From Thermoplasmatota archaeon (GTDB lineage Archaea > Thermoplasmatota > E2 > DHVEG-1): DNA of 64,000 nt. Under the pieces are notes generated by a model that saw nothing but the letters and a program-made list of their open reading frames with translations, was not told where the DNA came from and ran no database searches. The stretch is from assembly GCA_016930995.1 (NCBI GenBank), contig JAFGFQ010000051.1:1-64000 (forward strand), read 5' to 3'. Every line of letters begins with the position of its first letter. Position 1 is the first letter of the stretch. Position numbers and translations under genes: made by a program. Positions 15,271 through 24,896 of the stretch are shown here, one piece after another.

Positions 15271-16650
15271 CTACTCGTCCGTACCGAGATCTGCGGAAAG
15301 CATCCGGCGGACTTCCTCGGCACACCCACGGATTTCCGCACCGGTCGCCCGTTTGATTTCTGGTTCAAGCACTGGACCTGGACGGTCACAGACTGGGCAA
15401 TGTTCCAGCATCCGGACCTGGTCCCCTGACATGAGGAACCCGGGGTAGCTGAACGCGGCTGCATCCAGGAACGCATAGCGTCCCCATTCACCGTACCCCA
15501 TTGGTTTGTTTTCTTTATCAAGAACCAATGGTTTATAGTAATTGTAGGGAGCGTGAAGGTAATGGCCTTCCGGGCAGTGTGTCAGCCAACCGTTTCCTTC
15601 CACCATCCCATATAAGTCTATACAGAATTTCTCTGGGATGCCAAGAATTTTTTCAACTTGTTTTCGGAATTCGACGACTGGGACGCGGACACCTTCGTAT
15701 GCCTTCCATCCACCGCCTGTGGCAACCCCGCCTCGTTCCCCAAAATCAAAGGCGCGGCCTTCTCTTTCAAGCTTCTTCATGACAAAGGAGAGGATGAATG
15801 GTGCGCCGACAATCGCGATTTTGTTTGTGGTTTTTTCGTGGTACTCCAGCCAGCGGATAATCTCATCGATCATTTTTTTGGATTGTCGTTTTGCCGCCAA
15901 TTTGACAATGGAGCTTTTAATACCCTTCTGATTGGTCATGGTCATCTGGATAAGTTCTGTGGTGATTTCTCTGTCAATTGCGACCTTTACATCCTGAATC
16001 GCGTCGAAATAGATGGTGCAAACTTTTCCCGCGTACACATTGGTTTTTTTCGGGTTTGGCATCAACAGGTATCCATAGAGATTTGGGTCCCATAAGGGAT
16101 ACACCATGGAGATAATTGATTTTGCTGCGGCAAATTCGGAGGTGAAGTACGTGCGTTGATCCCGGGGGATGAAGGTGTGCCGACCACTTGTTCCACTACT
16201 ATAGGCGACCGCCATTCCTGCTTGGTTAAAGGCGTTGATGACTTCATCGTAGGTCGGGTTTTTCTGGGGAATCACAATCCGGGGGAGTGATCCGGTGAAA
16301 ATGTTGCCTAGCCAGGTGGCAAAATCCCGTCCTGCTGGATAGTCTTTATAGAAGGTATCAGGGATGAGTGGGATTTTCTCTAAATCATCATTGGTGTGAA
16401 TATCGGTAGGAGAGAAATTCCGTTCTTTGCAGAAGTTCTGATAGACTTTGTTGTTGTTATATTGATAGGTGAAGGTATGTTTTATTGATTTTAGTTGCAT
16501 CTCGTTAGCTTCTTTAAGGGGGACCCGGTAGAGGTCTATGGTTTTATAGATGGCATCATCTGCTGGTGTCCAGATGTCTGGTGAGGGAAAATACTTTTGC
16601 AGTTGGGTGTGGAGCTTGTTCATGTAGGTTGGAAAATCTGGTGTTGCCAT
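15271..16650 (-). CDS. LuxE-like acyl-protein synthetase (ANL superfamily)
   Basis: A 459-residue adenylate-forming enzyme of the LuxE/acyl-protein synthetase group. LuxE activates fatty acids as acyl-AMP and passes them to a protein cysteine. Visible hallmarks: the phosphate-binding loop AVAYSSGTSGRHTFIPR, the region GGGWKAYEGVRVPVVEF, DLYGMVEGNG, and a C-terminal MSGDQVRMLEHCPVCDRPGP with a CxxC pair. The start has GAGGTA upstream. No lux reductase or luciferase genes are nearby, so light production is not implied; a role in activating a carboxylic acid is likely, with substrate unknown. It heads a minus-strand group with a transglutaminase-like protein and an MFS carrier. Confidence 0.82.
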   Translation of the reverse strand: MATPDFPTYMNKLHTQLQKYFPSPDIWTPADDAIYKTIDLYRVPLKEANEMQLKSIKHTFTYQYNNNKVYQNFCKERNFSPTDIHTNDDLEKIPLIPDTFYKDYPAGRDFATWLGNIFTGSLPRIVIPQKNPTYDEVINAFNQAGMAVAYSSGTSGRHTFIPRDQRTYFTSEFAAAKSIISMVYPLWDPNLYGYLLMPNPKKTNVYAGKVCTIYFDAIQDVKVAIDREITTELIQMTMTNQKGIKSSIVKLAAKRQSKKMIDEIIRWLEYHEKTTNKIAIVGAPFILSFVMKKLEREGRAFDFGERGGVATGGGWKAYEGVRVPVVEFRKQVEKILGIPEKFCIDLYGMVEGNGWLTHCPEGHYLHAPYNYYKPLVLDKENKPMGYGEWGRYAFLDAAAFSYPGFLMSGDQVRMLEHCPVCDRPGPVLEPEIKRATGAEIRGCAEEVRRMLSADLGTDE

Positions 16651-16815
16651 GCAAGTACCTCTTTTTACTATTGTTTTGTAGAAACTCTCCTTTAGAGTAT
16701 GGTCTATGAAACTGTGGTCTCTTTATATTTTTTCGGTATGAATTTTCTTTTATGATAGTTTCAACGACCCTGAAAAAAGGGTTAAAATACAAGGTTGTAT
16801 TGAGAGCAGCATTGT

Positions 16816-17979
16816 ATGCCAAAAACAGGGGTTACAACCCTCCCACTCCATTCTGGAAAGGCTCCGCGATGGCTCTTCAAACGAATGGTTTCCTTATCAA
16901 GAGAAATGAGTAGCATCATTATCTATGAGCACGGTATCGATGAATTCCTCCGCAGGTTGTCAAATCCTTTCTGGTTTCAAGCGTTCTCCTGTGTTCTTGG
17001 CTATGATTGGCATTCATCTGGCACGACAACGGTGACCTGTGGTGCGTTAAAGGAAGCGGTGAACTGCATGAATCTTGGGGTCACGTTTACAGGGGGGAAA
17101 GGGAAAGCTTCACAGAACACCCTTGAAGAGATTCAAACCTGCGGAGAAACCTATAATTTCTCAACTTCGCTGATCAACCGTTTAAAATATTGTAGTCGAA
17201 TGACGGCGAAGGTCGACAACACCGCCATTCAAGACGGTCATAGCCTGTATCATCATGTATTTCTTGTGTCGGAGACCAAACAGTGGGTGGTGATTCAGCA
17301 AGGAATGAATGATACGACAGGATTTGCTCGGAGATACCATTGGCTGTCGGAGGACGTGGACAATTTTGTCTGTGAGCCTCATACCGCTATCATCGGGGAG
17401 GGGCGACAAGATAACGTCCTTGACATGACTGCGAAACAAAGCAATGCTGCCCAGAAAGTCTCTGTCGATTTGATCAATGACAATCCGATGCATCTTAAAG
17501 AAGATTGGGCAAATCTTATCAAACATCAGAACCAAACAACGTTAGATGATTGGTTCTGCCCTCACCGGAACAACACTTCAGTACCTCAACTGGATATGCC
17601 GCGGTCGATCAACTGGGAGAAGATGAAGCAGATTTATGATGTCCATCCAACCACCTATGAGGAGTTGCTTGCGATGAGGGGGGTCGGCCCGATGACGATT
17701 CGTGCTCTCGCACTCATCTCGGACCTTCTCTACGGGGAGAAGCCGTCCTGGGACGATCCGATTCGCTACACGTTTGCTCATGGGGGAAAAGACGGTGTGC
17801 CTCACCCAGTAGATATCCCAACCTACGAAGCCTCGATACAAATCCTAAAAGATGCTTTGACACAAGCAAAAATTGGGCAACGGCAGAAGCTTGACGCGCT
17901 GAAACGATTACAAAACATCAACCCACCTCTTCCTCTTCACCCCTTTATTCGTCCTCCACATCACTCATCTTTTTGCTGA
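16816..17979 (+). CDS. DUF763 family protein
   Basis: A 387-residue DUF763 protein, widespread in archaea and of unknown function. Recognised by the N-terminus (TGVTTLPLHSGKAPRWLFKRM), YEHGIDEFLRRLSNPFWFQAF, HHVFLVSETKQWVVIQQGMN and ARRYHWLSEDV. The C-terminal third contains a helix-hairpin-helix-like segment (TTYEELLAMRGVGPMTIRALALISDL), which suggests contact with DNA, as does occasional family naming as a nuclease-like protein. Full length. A TATA-like GGTTAAAATAC lies 36 nt upstream. It is transcribed divergently from the LuxE-like gene. Confidence 0.88.
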   Translation: MPKTGVTTLPLHSGKAPRWLFKRMVSLSREMSSIIIYEHGIDEFLRRLSNPFWFQAFSCVLGYDWHSSGTTTVTCGALKEAVNCMNLGVTFTGGKGKASQNTLEEIQTCGETYNFSTSLINRLKYCSRMTAKVDNTAIQDGHSLYHHVFLVSETKQWVVIQQGMNDTTGFARRYHWLSEDVDNFVCEPHTAIIGEGRQDNVLDMTAKQSNAAQKVSVDLINDNPMHLKEDWANLIKHQNQTTLDDWFCPHRNNTSVPQLDMPRSINWEKMKQIYDVHPTTYEELLAMRGVGPMTIRALALISDLLYGEKPSWDDPIRYTFAHGGKDGVPHPVDIPTYEASIQILKDALTQAKIGQRQKLDALKRLQNINPPLPLHPFIRPPHHSSFC

Positions 17980-18025
17980 AGCAAAGTCTACATATACCAA
18001 CGAAATCATACACCCCAACACATCT

Positions 18026-18976
18026 ATGGACTGGAAAAAAATACTTCCTCTAGCTGGTATCGCCATCCTTATTTATATTCTCTGGAAGTTTGACATAGAG
18101 AAAATCCTTTCTGTGTTCTCTACGCTTAATCCTCTTTATATCATCCTCTGTTTCCTCAGCATGCCGGCGTTCCTGCTTTTCCTGACCATCGAATGGCAAT
18201 TGATTCTTAAGCGACAATGCATCCAGGTCAGCTACACCTATGCTCTCAAAAACATGTTCATCGGTTATTTCTACGGCTTCATCACACCGGGTGGCTTTGG
18301 GAACTACCTGCGCGCCCTCTATCTGAGAGATGAAAGCAACGCGCCCTTGCCGAAATGTATCTCGAACATCATCACCTTTAACACGATTGACACCATCACG
18401 CTCTTCGTCCTAAGTTCAATCGGAGGGCTGTTCCTAATTGGTCAGTACCCCTATCTTGTCTTCCTGAGCCTTCTATGCCTTTTTACCGTGATTGTGGTGT
18501 TTGCCTTTTTCCTGAGACAAAAAAAATCAAAAGAACTTTTCAGCAGACTTCTTAAAACACAGATATTTCAAACAATTCAACAATATATTACCGACCCGAT
18601 TGACACCTTTTATGAGGACCTCCCTACCTTTAAAGACCTCCGTCTTCCCTTTCTCGTCTCCATTGTCGGTTGGATTGTGTTTTTCACAGAATTATACTTG
18701 ATCGCAGGACTCTTTAACATTCATCTTCCTTTTCTCACCCTTTTTTTCATATTGGCGATCGCAGCAAGTATCGCTGCTATCCCCATCTCACTCTATGGTC
18801 TGGGGACACGGGATGCCGCCCTGGTTGCCCTGCTCTCCCTTTATAACATCCCACCGGAAAACTGCATCAGCTTCACCCTGTTATGGTTTACGATATTCTG
18901 GGTTACACCCAGCATTATCGGTGTGGTGATAACCCTCCTAGAACATCAGAGATCTCCTGTAAGGAAAACCCTATAA
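18026..18976 (+). CDS. Flippase-like (lysylphosphatidylglycerol synthase TM region) membrane protein
   Basis: A 316-residue integral membrane protein with about eight spans matching the LPG synthase transmembrane region/UPF0104 family. Hallmarks are the early FIGYFYGFITPGGFGNYLRALYL and the late ISLYGLGTRDAALVALL. Relatives move or modify lipids, and the archaeal stand-alone forms are of uncertain function; flipping of a polyprenyl-linked sugar or lipid is often proposed. A TATA-like CATATACCAAC lies about 35 nt upstream, so the message is probably almost leaderless. Confidence 0.85.
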   Translation: MDWKKILPLAGIAILIYILWKFDIEKILSVFSTLNPLYIILCFLSMPAFLLFLTIEWQLILKRQCIQVSYTYALKNMFIGYFYGFITPGGFGNYLRALYLRDESNAPLPKCISNIITFNTIDTITLFVLSSIGGLFLIGQYPYLVFLSLLCLFTVIVVFAFFLRQKKSKELFSRLLKTQIFQTIQQYITDPIDTFYEDLPTFKDLRLPFLVSIVGWIVFFTELYLIAGLFNIHLPFLTLFFILAIAASIAAIPISLYGLGTRDAALVALLSLYNIPPENCISFTLLWFTIFWVTPSIIGVVITLLEHQRSPVRKTL

Positions 18977-19194
18977 AACCCACTAGGACATTGGTACTTC
19001 CCACGTAGTTCATCAGAGAAGATTTCCATTCTGAATCTTTGCTTGCTTCAAAGATATAAAAGTTGTTTTTTTATGGAAAAAATCACTTCAATTCGGGGAT
19101 TACATTAGTTCATCTCTGTATGAACCGTTTATGAGGTAGATTTATAAGACCCTCCTCGTATTTTATTATTGTAATATTCTTTGGGGGATAAATC

Positions 19195-21156
19195 ATGAAT
19201 AAGAAATGGTTGAGTCTATTAATAAGCATTTTATTTGTAGGGATAAGTTATGTAAGTGCAACAGCGAATCAAGTAAACGATCCGATTACAACTGAAGAAA
19301 CTCCAACTTCTGAGACGCTCTGCCATAGTCTTCTGAGAGTTGAAGATGCGCCTCAGGTTGCTACTGCTTTTATCAAGGAAGGATTTGATGTGTTCGCAAA
19401 CACAATCACCGATGATTCTTTTGAATTGGTTATAAACCCGAGTGTCTTTGAAAAATTACAGACGCAAGGATATCATCTTGAATTACTCTCACAAGGCAGA
19501 CCCTTCCGTGAGATTCAAGCTGAGCAAATGCTTAGTGAACCGTTCCTACCAGCAGGATACATCGATTATCCTGATATGATTGATGAATTGTATAATTATG
19601 AAAGTCAGTATCCGTCTCTTTGTAAGGTCTATGACCTCACGACGTGGTACGGCCTTCCGCCTACCTGTGAAGGCAGGCATCTCTATGCCATTAAAATCTC
19701 AGATAACGTTGCAACCGATGAGGATGAACCGAATTTCCTTATGGTCGGCGCTCATCATGCACGAGAAGTCGTCACCCCGGTGATCTGCAACAACTCGATA
19801 AAACAATTCACGACCCAATATGGAGTTGACCCAGTTATCACCGCAGCGGTCGATAATTATGAAATCTGGATAGCTCCCATATGGAACGCAGATGGCTATG
19901 TCTACATGTTTAACTATGATAATTATTGGCGGAAGAACCGAGCTCCCCCCGATGGGGTCGATTTGAACCGTAACTATCCCTTCGGCTGGAATTCCGCTGG
20001 CGGAGGAAGTACTAACCCCTACGATGAAACCTACAAAGGACCCAGTGCTGCGTCTGAACCAGAAACACAGACCATGATGGTCTTTGGGAACGACCGACAT
20101 TTTGCAAAAGTCCTTGATTACCATTCCTACGGCCGTGAAGTATTATACGCGTACGTCTCCCTTTCTCATCCCTTTACCAGCTTTTTACAATCAGAAGCAG
20201 TTCGTCTTTCAAACGCCGTTGGATATGGTGGATCGATTAGACTAGCAAGCGCAAACGGAGAGAACTATCAATGGCATCTCGCCTACAACGGATCGTATGC
20301 GAACCTCATCGAAACCCATACCTCATTCCAGCCGACCTATGCGAGCGCGCTCAGCGAAGCAGCCTTGGTCTGGCCAGGGACACTTTGGGAGTTACAACGG
20401 GAAATCACAATCAGTGGTCATGTGAGAGACTATGCAACCGGTGCACCCCTAGTAGCTACAATAACACTTGAAGGAGTCACCTTCACAAACGGGGAGCATT
20501 ATATGAGTGAACCACGGTTCGGCAGGTACCATTTGTTCCTCCCACCAGGGACCTACACCGTGAACTTCTCCGCACCCGGCTATGTATCTCAGAGTCATCA
20601 GGTCACTGTTACTTTAGCAAGCGCGGAAATCCTTGAGGTTCCCCTTACCCGTCCCAACGCAGCGCCGTACGCACCTACGATTAACGGTACGACAGACGGT
20701 TATGCAAACATAGAATATGACTACACATTCTCCACCACCGATCCTGACGACAACGATGTGGAATATTTCGTTGACTGGGGAGACGGGTCAAGCTCCTCCT
20801 GGATTGGTCCCTTCGAATCTGGTGAGGAGGCAACCTCGTCCCATCAATGGAGCAAAGCAGGCACGTTCCAGGTCAAAGTCAAGGCCAGAGACCCCTATCA
20901 TGAAGAAAGCACTTGGTCTTCCATTTTATATGTCAAGATAGCTGCTTTCAAACGAGCTATGGTGTTTGGGCTTATCACCGAGAAGAACGAAACAGAGGAC
21001 TTTATCACGTTTAACGCAAAGCTCCTGTTCATCCTTCCTTCCACGTCTCATGTGTATCGTTCCGGTGAGACGATCATGGTCTCGAAAGACTCCAAGACGG
21101 GGTTGATTGGAGAACGATTCGCCTTTGGGATGTTTAACACCATGGTGCTTTCATAG
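19195..21156 (+). CDS. Secreted M14 zinc carboxypeptidase with regulatory-like and PKD domains
   Basis: An exported metallocarboxypeptidase of 653 residues. Signal peptide residues 1-23. The M14 catalytic domain spans about residues 120-400: metal ligands in VGAHHARE and LDYHSYG, substrate-binding DLNRNYPFGW, and the catalytic glutamate in LIETHTSF. Then a carboxypeptidase-regulatory-like domain (ITISGHVRDYATGAPL...YHLFLPPGTYTVNFSAPGY), a PKD module (EYFVDWGDGSSSSWIGPFES) and a distinct C-terminal domain (KRAMVFGLITEKNETEDFI...LIGERFAFGMF) that I do not recognise beyond this kind of protein. It should remove C-terminal residues from peptides outside the cell. TATA-like ATTTATAAG and ribosome site GGGGGAT precede the ATG. 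Confidence 0.9.
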   Translation: MNKKWLSLLISILFVGISYVSATANQVNDPITTEETPTSETLCHSLLRVEDAPQVATAFIKEGFDVFANTITDDSFELVINPSVFEKLQTQGYHLELLSQGRPFREIQAEQMLSEPFLPAGYIDYPDMIDELYNYESQYPSLCKVYDLTTWYGLPPTCEGRHLYAIKISDNVATDEDEPNFLMVGAHHAREVVTPVICNNSIKQFTTQYGVDPVITAAVDNYEIWIAPIWNADGYVYMFNYDNYWRKNRAPPDGVDLNRNYPFGWNSAGGGSTNPYDETYKGPSAASEPETQTMMVFGNDRHFAKVLDYHSYGREVLYAYVSLSHPFTSFLQSEAVRLSNAVGYGGSIRLASANGENYQWHLAYNGSYANLIETHTSFQPTYASALSEAALVWPGTLWELQREITISGHVRDYATGAPLVATITLEGVTFTNGEHYMSEPRFGRYHLFLPPGTYTVNFSAPGYVSQSHQVTVTLASAEILEVPLTRPNAAPYAPTINGTTDGYANIEYDYTFSTTDPDDNDVEYFVDWGDGSSSSWIGPFESGEEATSSHQWSKAGTFQVKVKARDPYHEESTWSSILYVKIAAFKRAMVFGLITEKNETEDFITFNAKLLFILPSTSHVYRSGETIMVSKDSKTGLIGERFAFGMFNTMVLS

Positions 21157-21275
21157 GCAAACGTAGCATCAGAGCTTGCCAGGTAAACAATACCCTACTC
21201 CTTTTCTTTCTTTATTAGCAAGCGAAGTATATTTATATAGAGGAAGGGTATTATTTTATCAAAGGAGGCGTCCCG

Positions 21276-24143
21276 ATTTCCTCAAAGGTTGTTTCCGTTA
21301 TTAAACTGCTTTGTATCATAAGTCTCTCGTTTTTCCTTATGTCCCAAGGATTACTTGGTGCAGCAGGAGTTTCACCTGCACCATCAAGCTTTGAACCTAC
21401 CTTGGTTTCAAAGATTTCACAGGAAATCGAACTTCCCCCCAGCTCTGATTATTATCTACGTTTTTCTGCACAGAGCCAGACTGTTGAACCAAAGCCAGTC
21501 ACGCCAGCTACAGATGGGTTATCTGAACCTATTCTTCATGCGATTGCGACATCACCTTGCTGGATCCAACCAAGACTTACCAGTCAGTTTCATCACCTTG
21601 ATAATCCAGAAAGCTACGCATGTCTCTTACAGAATGCAAGCACTCTCTTCGCCGATGAGATTGCTTTTTCCCTCGCATGCTCCCCCATCGGTAGAGTCCC
21701 GTCCCCTGCTCTTCTCAAAGAAAACGCTGAGACTTTATATGAGATTGACTCCTGGGTCGACTATGCGAAAATCGTGGAATATAACGATGGACAAGGAAAT
21801 TACTTCTCAACAATCCGCTACAGGGTCTTAGAGAATGGAACAGAGCACTCCTATGAGCTTCCCCCAGAAATCTATTACTGGTATGTGGTGCATCCTCAGA
21901 TCACCAACGAGAACATCGATGCGGTCTATGGCTCGCTCTGGCGACAGTATCTCTTTAACCATAACGACTTGGGGTATCCTCTCCTTAAAGAAAAGCTTGC
22001 AGCACTTCACTATCTCTGGGATTGCGAATCCTATTTTCAACCGGGATTCCGCTTGTGGAATGAGTGCATCGCACAGCATCCGACGGCGATCGAGGCGGTC
22101 AGCTACTGGGTGGGAAAAACAGTACCCTACCCTGCCTATGGGGACCGGCCAGGCCAAGCAAGCGTCATTGCCCATGAGCATAACGGCTGGTGCGGGGAGC
22201 TGCAGAAGATAGCAATAGCAGCCCAACGAGCAGCACTTGTCCCCTCGATAAGCGCGTGTAATGTAGGGGAGGATCATGTCTGGAGGGAGTTCTACGAGCG
22301 AGGCTGGCATGAGAACGACAACTGGTGGAGTGATACCGGGGGTGCGGTGAATGAACCCGATGTGTACGCCTATCACTGGGGAAAGAACATGTCCGCGATC
22401 TACCAGTGGCGTGGTGATGGCACCATCCTTGAGGACACAACCCGGTATATTCATCCAGAGGATTTGATCACGGTTCGTTTTGATATCAAAGATGCCTTTC
22501 TGCAACCTGTCGATGGTGCACGGGTCGTTGTCCTTGTGAAAGGCCCAAAGGATATCACCTATTACAAGAACTTATTCTGGGAGAAGATTCAGAATGTCTG
22601 GGATCGGTTACCTGCGTTTCTAAAAGGAAAGATTCTTACTGTTCTTTTCGAACGATTCGAGCAGCGGTTTGACGCAATCCCTGATATCATCGACGGGCGC
22701 ACTATCACGATTTGGAACTACACAGATTCCGAGGGACGATGCAGTTTCCAACTTGGGAAGAACCATGACTACCTTTTCTTGATCCAAGAAGGAAATCTGA
22801 GGAAACCCTGGCAGCTTGCCAGACACAACGTTTTACGATCCCTTAAAACACGTACTGATAAAGAGTTCAAGATCGTCCTGCTTGATGTTTCTCAGCGACC
22901 TCAACGAATCACTCGGCGGGATATCCCCCTCGGTGATTGCCTGTTTCATCTTTCATTTTCAAGCCATGCGTACCAACTCGAGACACATTTTATCACCGGG
23001 GGTATCGGCAGGCATGAGACCTTCGGTGCCATCGAGTGTTTTTTTGTTGACGAGGAGAACTTCCAGCGGTATATCACCGGGAAAGCTTTTACCGCATTCA
23101 ACTCTTTTGAAGCAGCAAATGCAACTCTTTCTGTTTTAGCTTCTCATCAGGATTGGTATGTGGTTTTCCGCAATTATGCACAGGCGACCTTCGTGACCGT
23201 TGATTTTTCTCTAGACGTGTCTGTTCAGACAACGGATGATCACGTGCAGATCGTCACCCCTGACACAACACTTTTTGCCACTCCCCTCTTCAATGCTGGT
23301 GATACGGTCCACATCTCCGGTGTTGCGACGACTGATGTTGTGTTCCTCTCGTTTGATCATCATCCTGGGACGATAGAGTGTCCTGTCGAAGACGGGGAAT
23401 GGTCGTATGTTTGGCATACCTCTGGTGAACCATTGGGTGCTCATCGTATCACTGTTGAAACCGATACGGCGGTCTCGGATGAATCCACAGTGCTTCTGAT
23501 TGATGCACGTCCTCCGACCCTTTCCATCGATTCCCCTGTAGACGATGCCATTCTTGAGAAAGGACTACTGCTCATCTCAGGGAATTCTTCAGATAACCAT
23601 GGGATTGACCATGTCGAGGTCACCATTGATACCATCACAAGGCTAGCATCTGGTACGACACGCTGGAACCTCACATGGGACCTTACGGACCTTCCCCTTG
23701 GCGATTACTCCCTTGTGGTCACAGCGGTCGATACCCAAGGTCTTGTGACAACAAATATACACACCTTTGCCCTGAACGAGAGCGGTCAGAGCTGGGGTCC
23801 GCAGATCCTCGACTTATTCCACACCCCCTCGAACCTCACCAACACCAGCAATGTCATTATCTTTGCCAACGTAACGACGACAGGACCATTTCGTCTTCAT
23901 CATATCGTTCTCTTCTGCGACAATGGAACAGAAACCGTATCTTATGAGATGTATCGGTATGGTGATTTCCCGATTCAAACTCGTCATGAGGAAGACCCGC
24001 TCTATAACCTGTCAAATCATCCTCTCTATGGCAAGGAGCTTGGGCAGCTCCTGGCAGGTCAAATCATCACCTACTGGGTTGTTGCGGTAGATACTGCGAG
24101 GAACACAAAACAGTCAGAGCCCTCCTCATTTACCATTGATTAA
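21276..24143 (+). CDS. Secreted transglutaminase-like protein with C-terminal Ig-like modules; apparent AUU start
   Basis: A large exported protein, about 955 residues from the start chosen here. The transglutaminase-like core is at about residues 280-370: the nucleophile in HNGWCGELQKIAIAAQRAAL, the histidine in VGEDHVWREFYERGW and a following acidic DNDNWW-like stretch. Residues about 420-560 hold a carbohydrate-binding or Ig-like segment, and Ig-like modules follow at about 715-900 (PPTLSIDSPVD...DNHGIDHVEVTI). The annotated-looking ATG at 21339 leaves only half a signal peptide. An in-frame ATT at 21276, placed 7 nt after AAAGGAGG, gives a full one (SSKVVSVIKLLCIISLSFFL). TATA-like TATATTTATATAG is upstream. 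It probably cross-links or cleaves extracellular protein; target unknown. Confidence 0.78.
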   Translation: MSSKVVSVIKLLCIISLSFFLMSQGLLGAAGVSPAPSSFEPTLVSKISQEIELPPSSDYYLRFSAQSQTVEPKPVTPATDGLSEPILHAIATSPCWIQPRLTSQFHHLDNPESYACLLQNASTLFADEIAFSLACSPIGRVPSPALLKENAETLYEIDSWVDYAKIVEYNDGQGNYFSTIRYRVLENGTEHSYELPPEIYYWYVVHPQITNENIDAVYGSLWRQYLFNHNDLGYPLLKEKLAALHYLWDCESYFQPGFRLWNECIAQHPTAIEAVSYWVGKTVPYPAYGDRPGQASVIAHEHNGWCGELQKIAIAAQRAALVPSISACNVGEDHVWREFYERGWHENDNWWSDTGGAVNEPDVYAYHWGKNMSAIYQWRGDGTILEDTTRYIHPEDLITVRFDIKDAFLQPVDGARVVVLVKGPKDITYYKNLFWEKIQNVWDRLPAFLKGKILTVLFERFEQRFDAIPDIIDGRTITIWNYTDSEGRCSFQLGKNHDYLFLIQEGNLRKPWQLARHNVLRSLKTRTDKEFKIVLLDVSQRPQRITRRDIPLGDCLFHLSFSSHAYQLETHFITGGIGRHETFGAIECFFVDEENFQRYITGKAFTAFNSFEAANATLSVLASHQDWYVVFRNYAQATFVTVDFSLDVSVQTTDDHVQIVTPDTTLFATPLFNAGDTVHISGVATTDVVFLSFDHHPGTIECPVEDGEWSYVWHTSGEPLGAHRITVETDTAVSDESTVLLIDARPPTLSIDSPVDDAILEKGLLLISGNSSDNHGIDHVEVTIDTITRLASGTTRWNLTWDLTDLPLGDYSLVVTAVDTQGLVTTNIHTFALNESGQSWGPQILDLFHTPSNLTNTSNVIIFANVTTTGPFRLHHIVLFCDNGTETVSYEMYRYGDFPIQTRHEEDPLYNLSNHPLYGKELGQLLAGQIITYWVVAVDTARNTKQSEPSSFTID

Positions 24144-24221
24144 GACTCTGCTTGTAAACTTGAAAACTTTTAAAAAAGGATGCGGTATCCCAGATAGTAA
24201 CTACGTATTTGTGGGGAATGA

Positions 24222-24884
24222 ATGATGAGTCCAATAGATAAGCCAAGAAAGCGGGTCGATAATCCACCTCAAAAACTGAAGAAACCATCCCGGAAATGGA
24301 TGTATCTTGCACTTCTTCTTATTATCCTGGTAGTTGCTGTTGTTGCAACTGTCGTGTACCTGAATTTCGGATCAAATACACAGAATGGAAACGAAAACCA
24401 AGAAGGAAACCCTATTGCGGTGTTTAATACAAGCCTTGGGACGTTTAAAGTTGAACTCTTTGAAGATACCATGCCAATAACCGTTAATAATTTTGTAAAG
24501 CTTGTGAATGATGGATTCTATGATGAGATGATTTTTTATCGGATCAGTGATAACTTTATGATTCAGGCGGGACGATATTTCCCTGATGGTACAGAGAAGT
24601 TCAGCCCCTATGGCAATATTCAGTTCGAGACAAGTGATGTAAAACACGTTGACGGTGCGATATCTATGGCAAGTACCGGTACAGGAGTTGGTGGCAGTGC
24701 AGAGTTTTTCATTTGTGATGGTGCTCAGACGTTTCTCGATGGTAATTACGCAGCGTTTGGGGTAACGATTGAAGGTATCGAAGTCGTACGGGACATCGCC
24801 AGTCAACCTCAGGATAATTCCAATCCTGCCGGTGGTGGAAAACCCTATACGGACATCGTTATCAATTCCATAACAATTGATTAA
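24222..24884 (+). CDS. Membrane-anchored, probably exported cyclophilin-type peptidyl-prolyl isomerase
   Basis: A 220-residue cyclophilin with an N-terminal anchor: basic PRKRVDNPPQKLKKPSRK, then a span (YLALLLIILVVAVVATVVYL), placing the catalytic domain outside the cell by the positive-inside rule. The isomerase domain covers residues about 65-218, with catalytic arginine in MIFYRISDNFMIQAG, GGSAEFFI and the closing YAAFGVTIEGIEVVRDIAS. It should help fold exported proteins, of which this region has many. It begins with ATGATG, so the start may be 3 nt later. It is 12 nt upstream of a cytosolic cyclophilin gene. Confidence 0.88.
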   Translation: MMSPIDKPRKRVDNPPQKLKKPSRKWMYLALLLIILVVAVVATVVYLNFGSNTQNGNENQEGNPIAVFNTSLGTFKVELFEDTMPITVNNFVKLVNDGFYDEMIFYRISDNFMIQAGRYFPDGTEKFSPYGNIQFETSDVKHVDGAISMASTGTGVGGSAEFFICDGAQTFLDGNYAAFGVTIEGIEVVRDIASQPQDNSNPAGGGKPYTDIVINSITID

Positions 24885-24896
24885 AGAGGGAGAGTC

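Noticed and set aside
24372..24806. Minus-strand frame opposite the membrane cyclophilin
   Set aside because: It is a shadow of a well-supported gene and no protein family is apparent.
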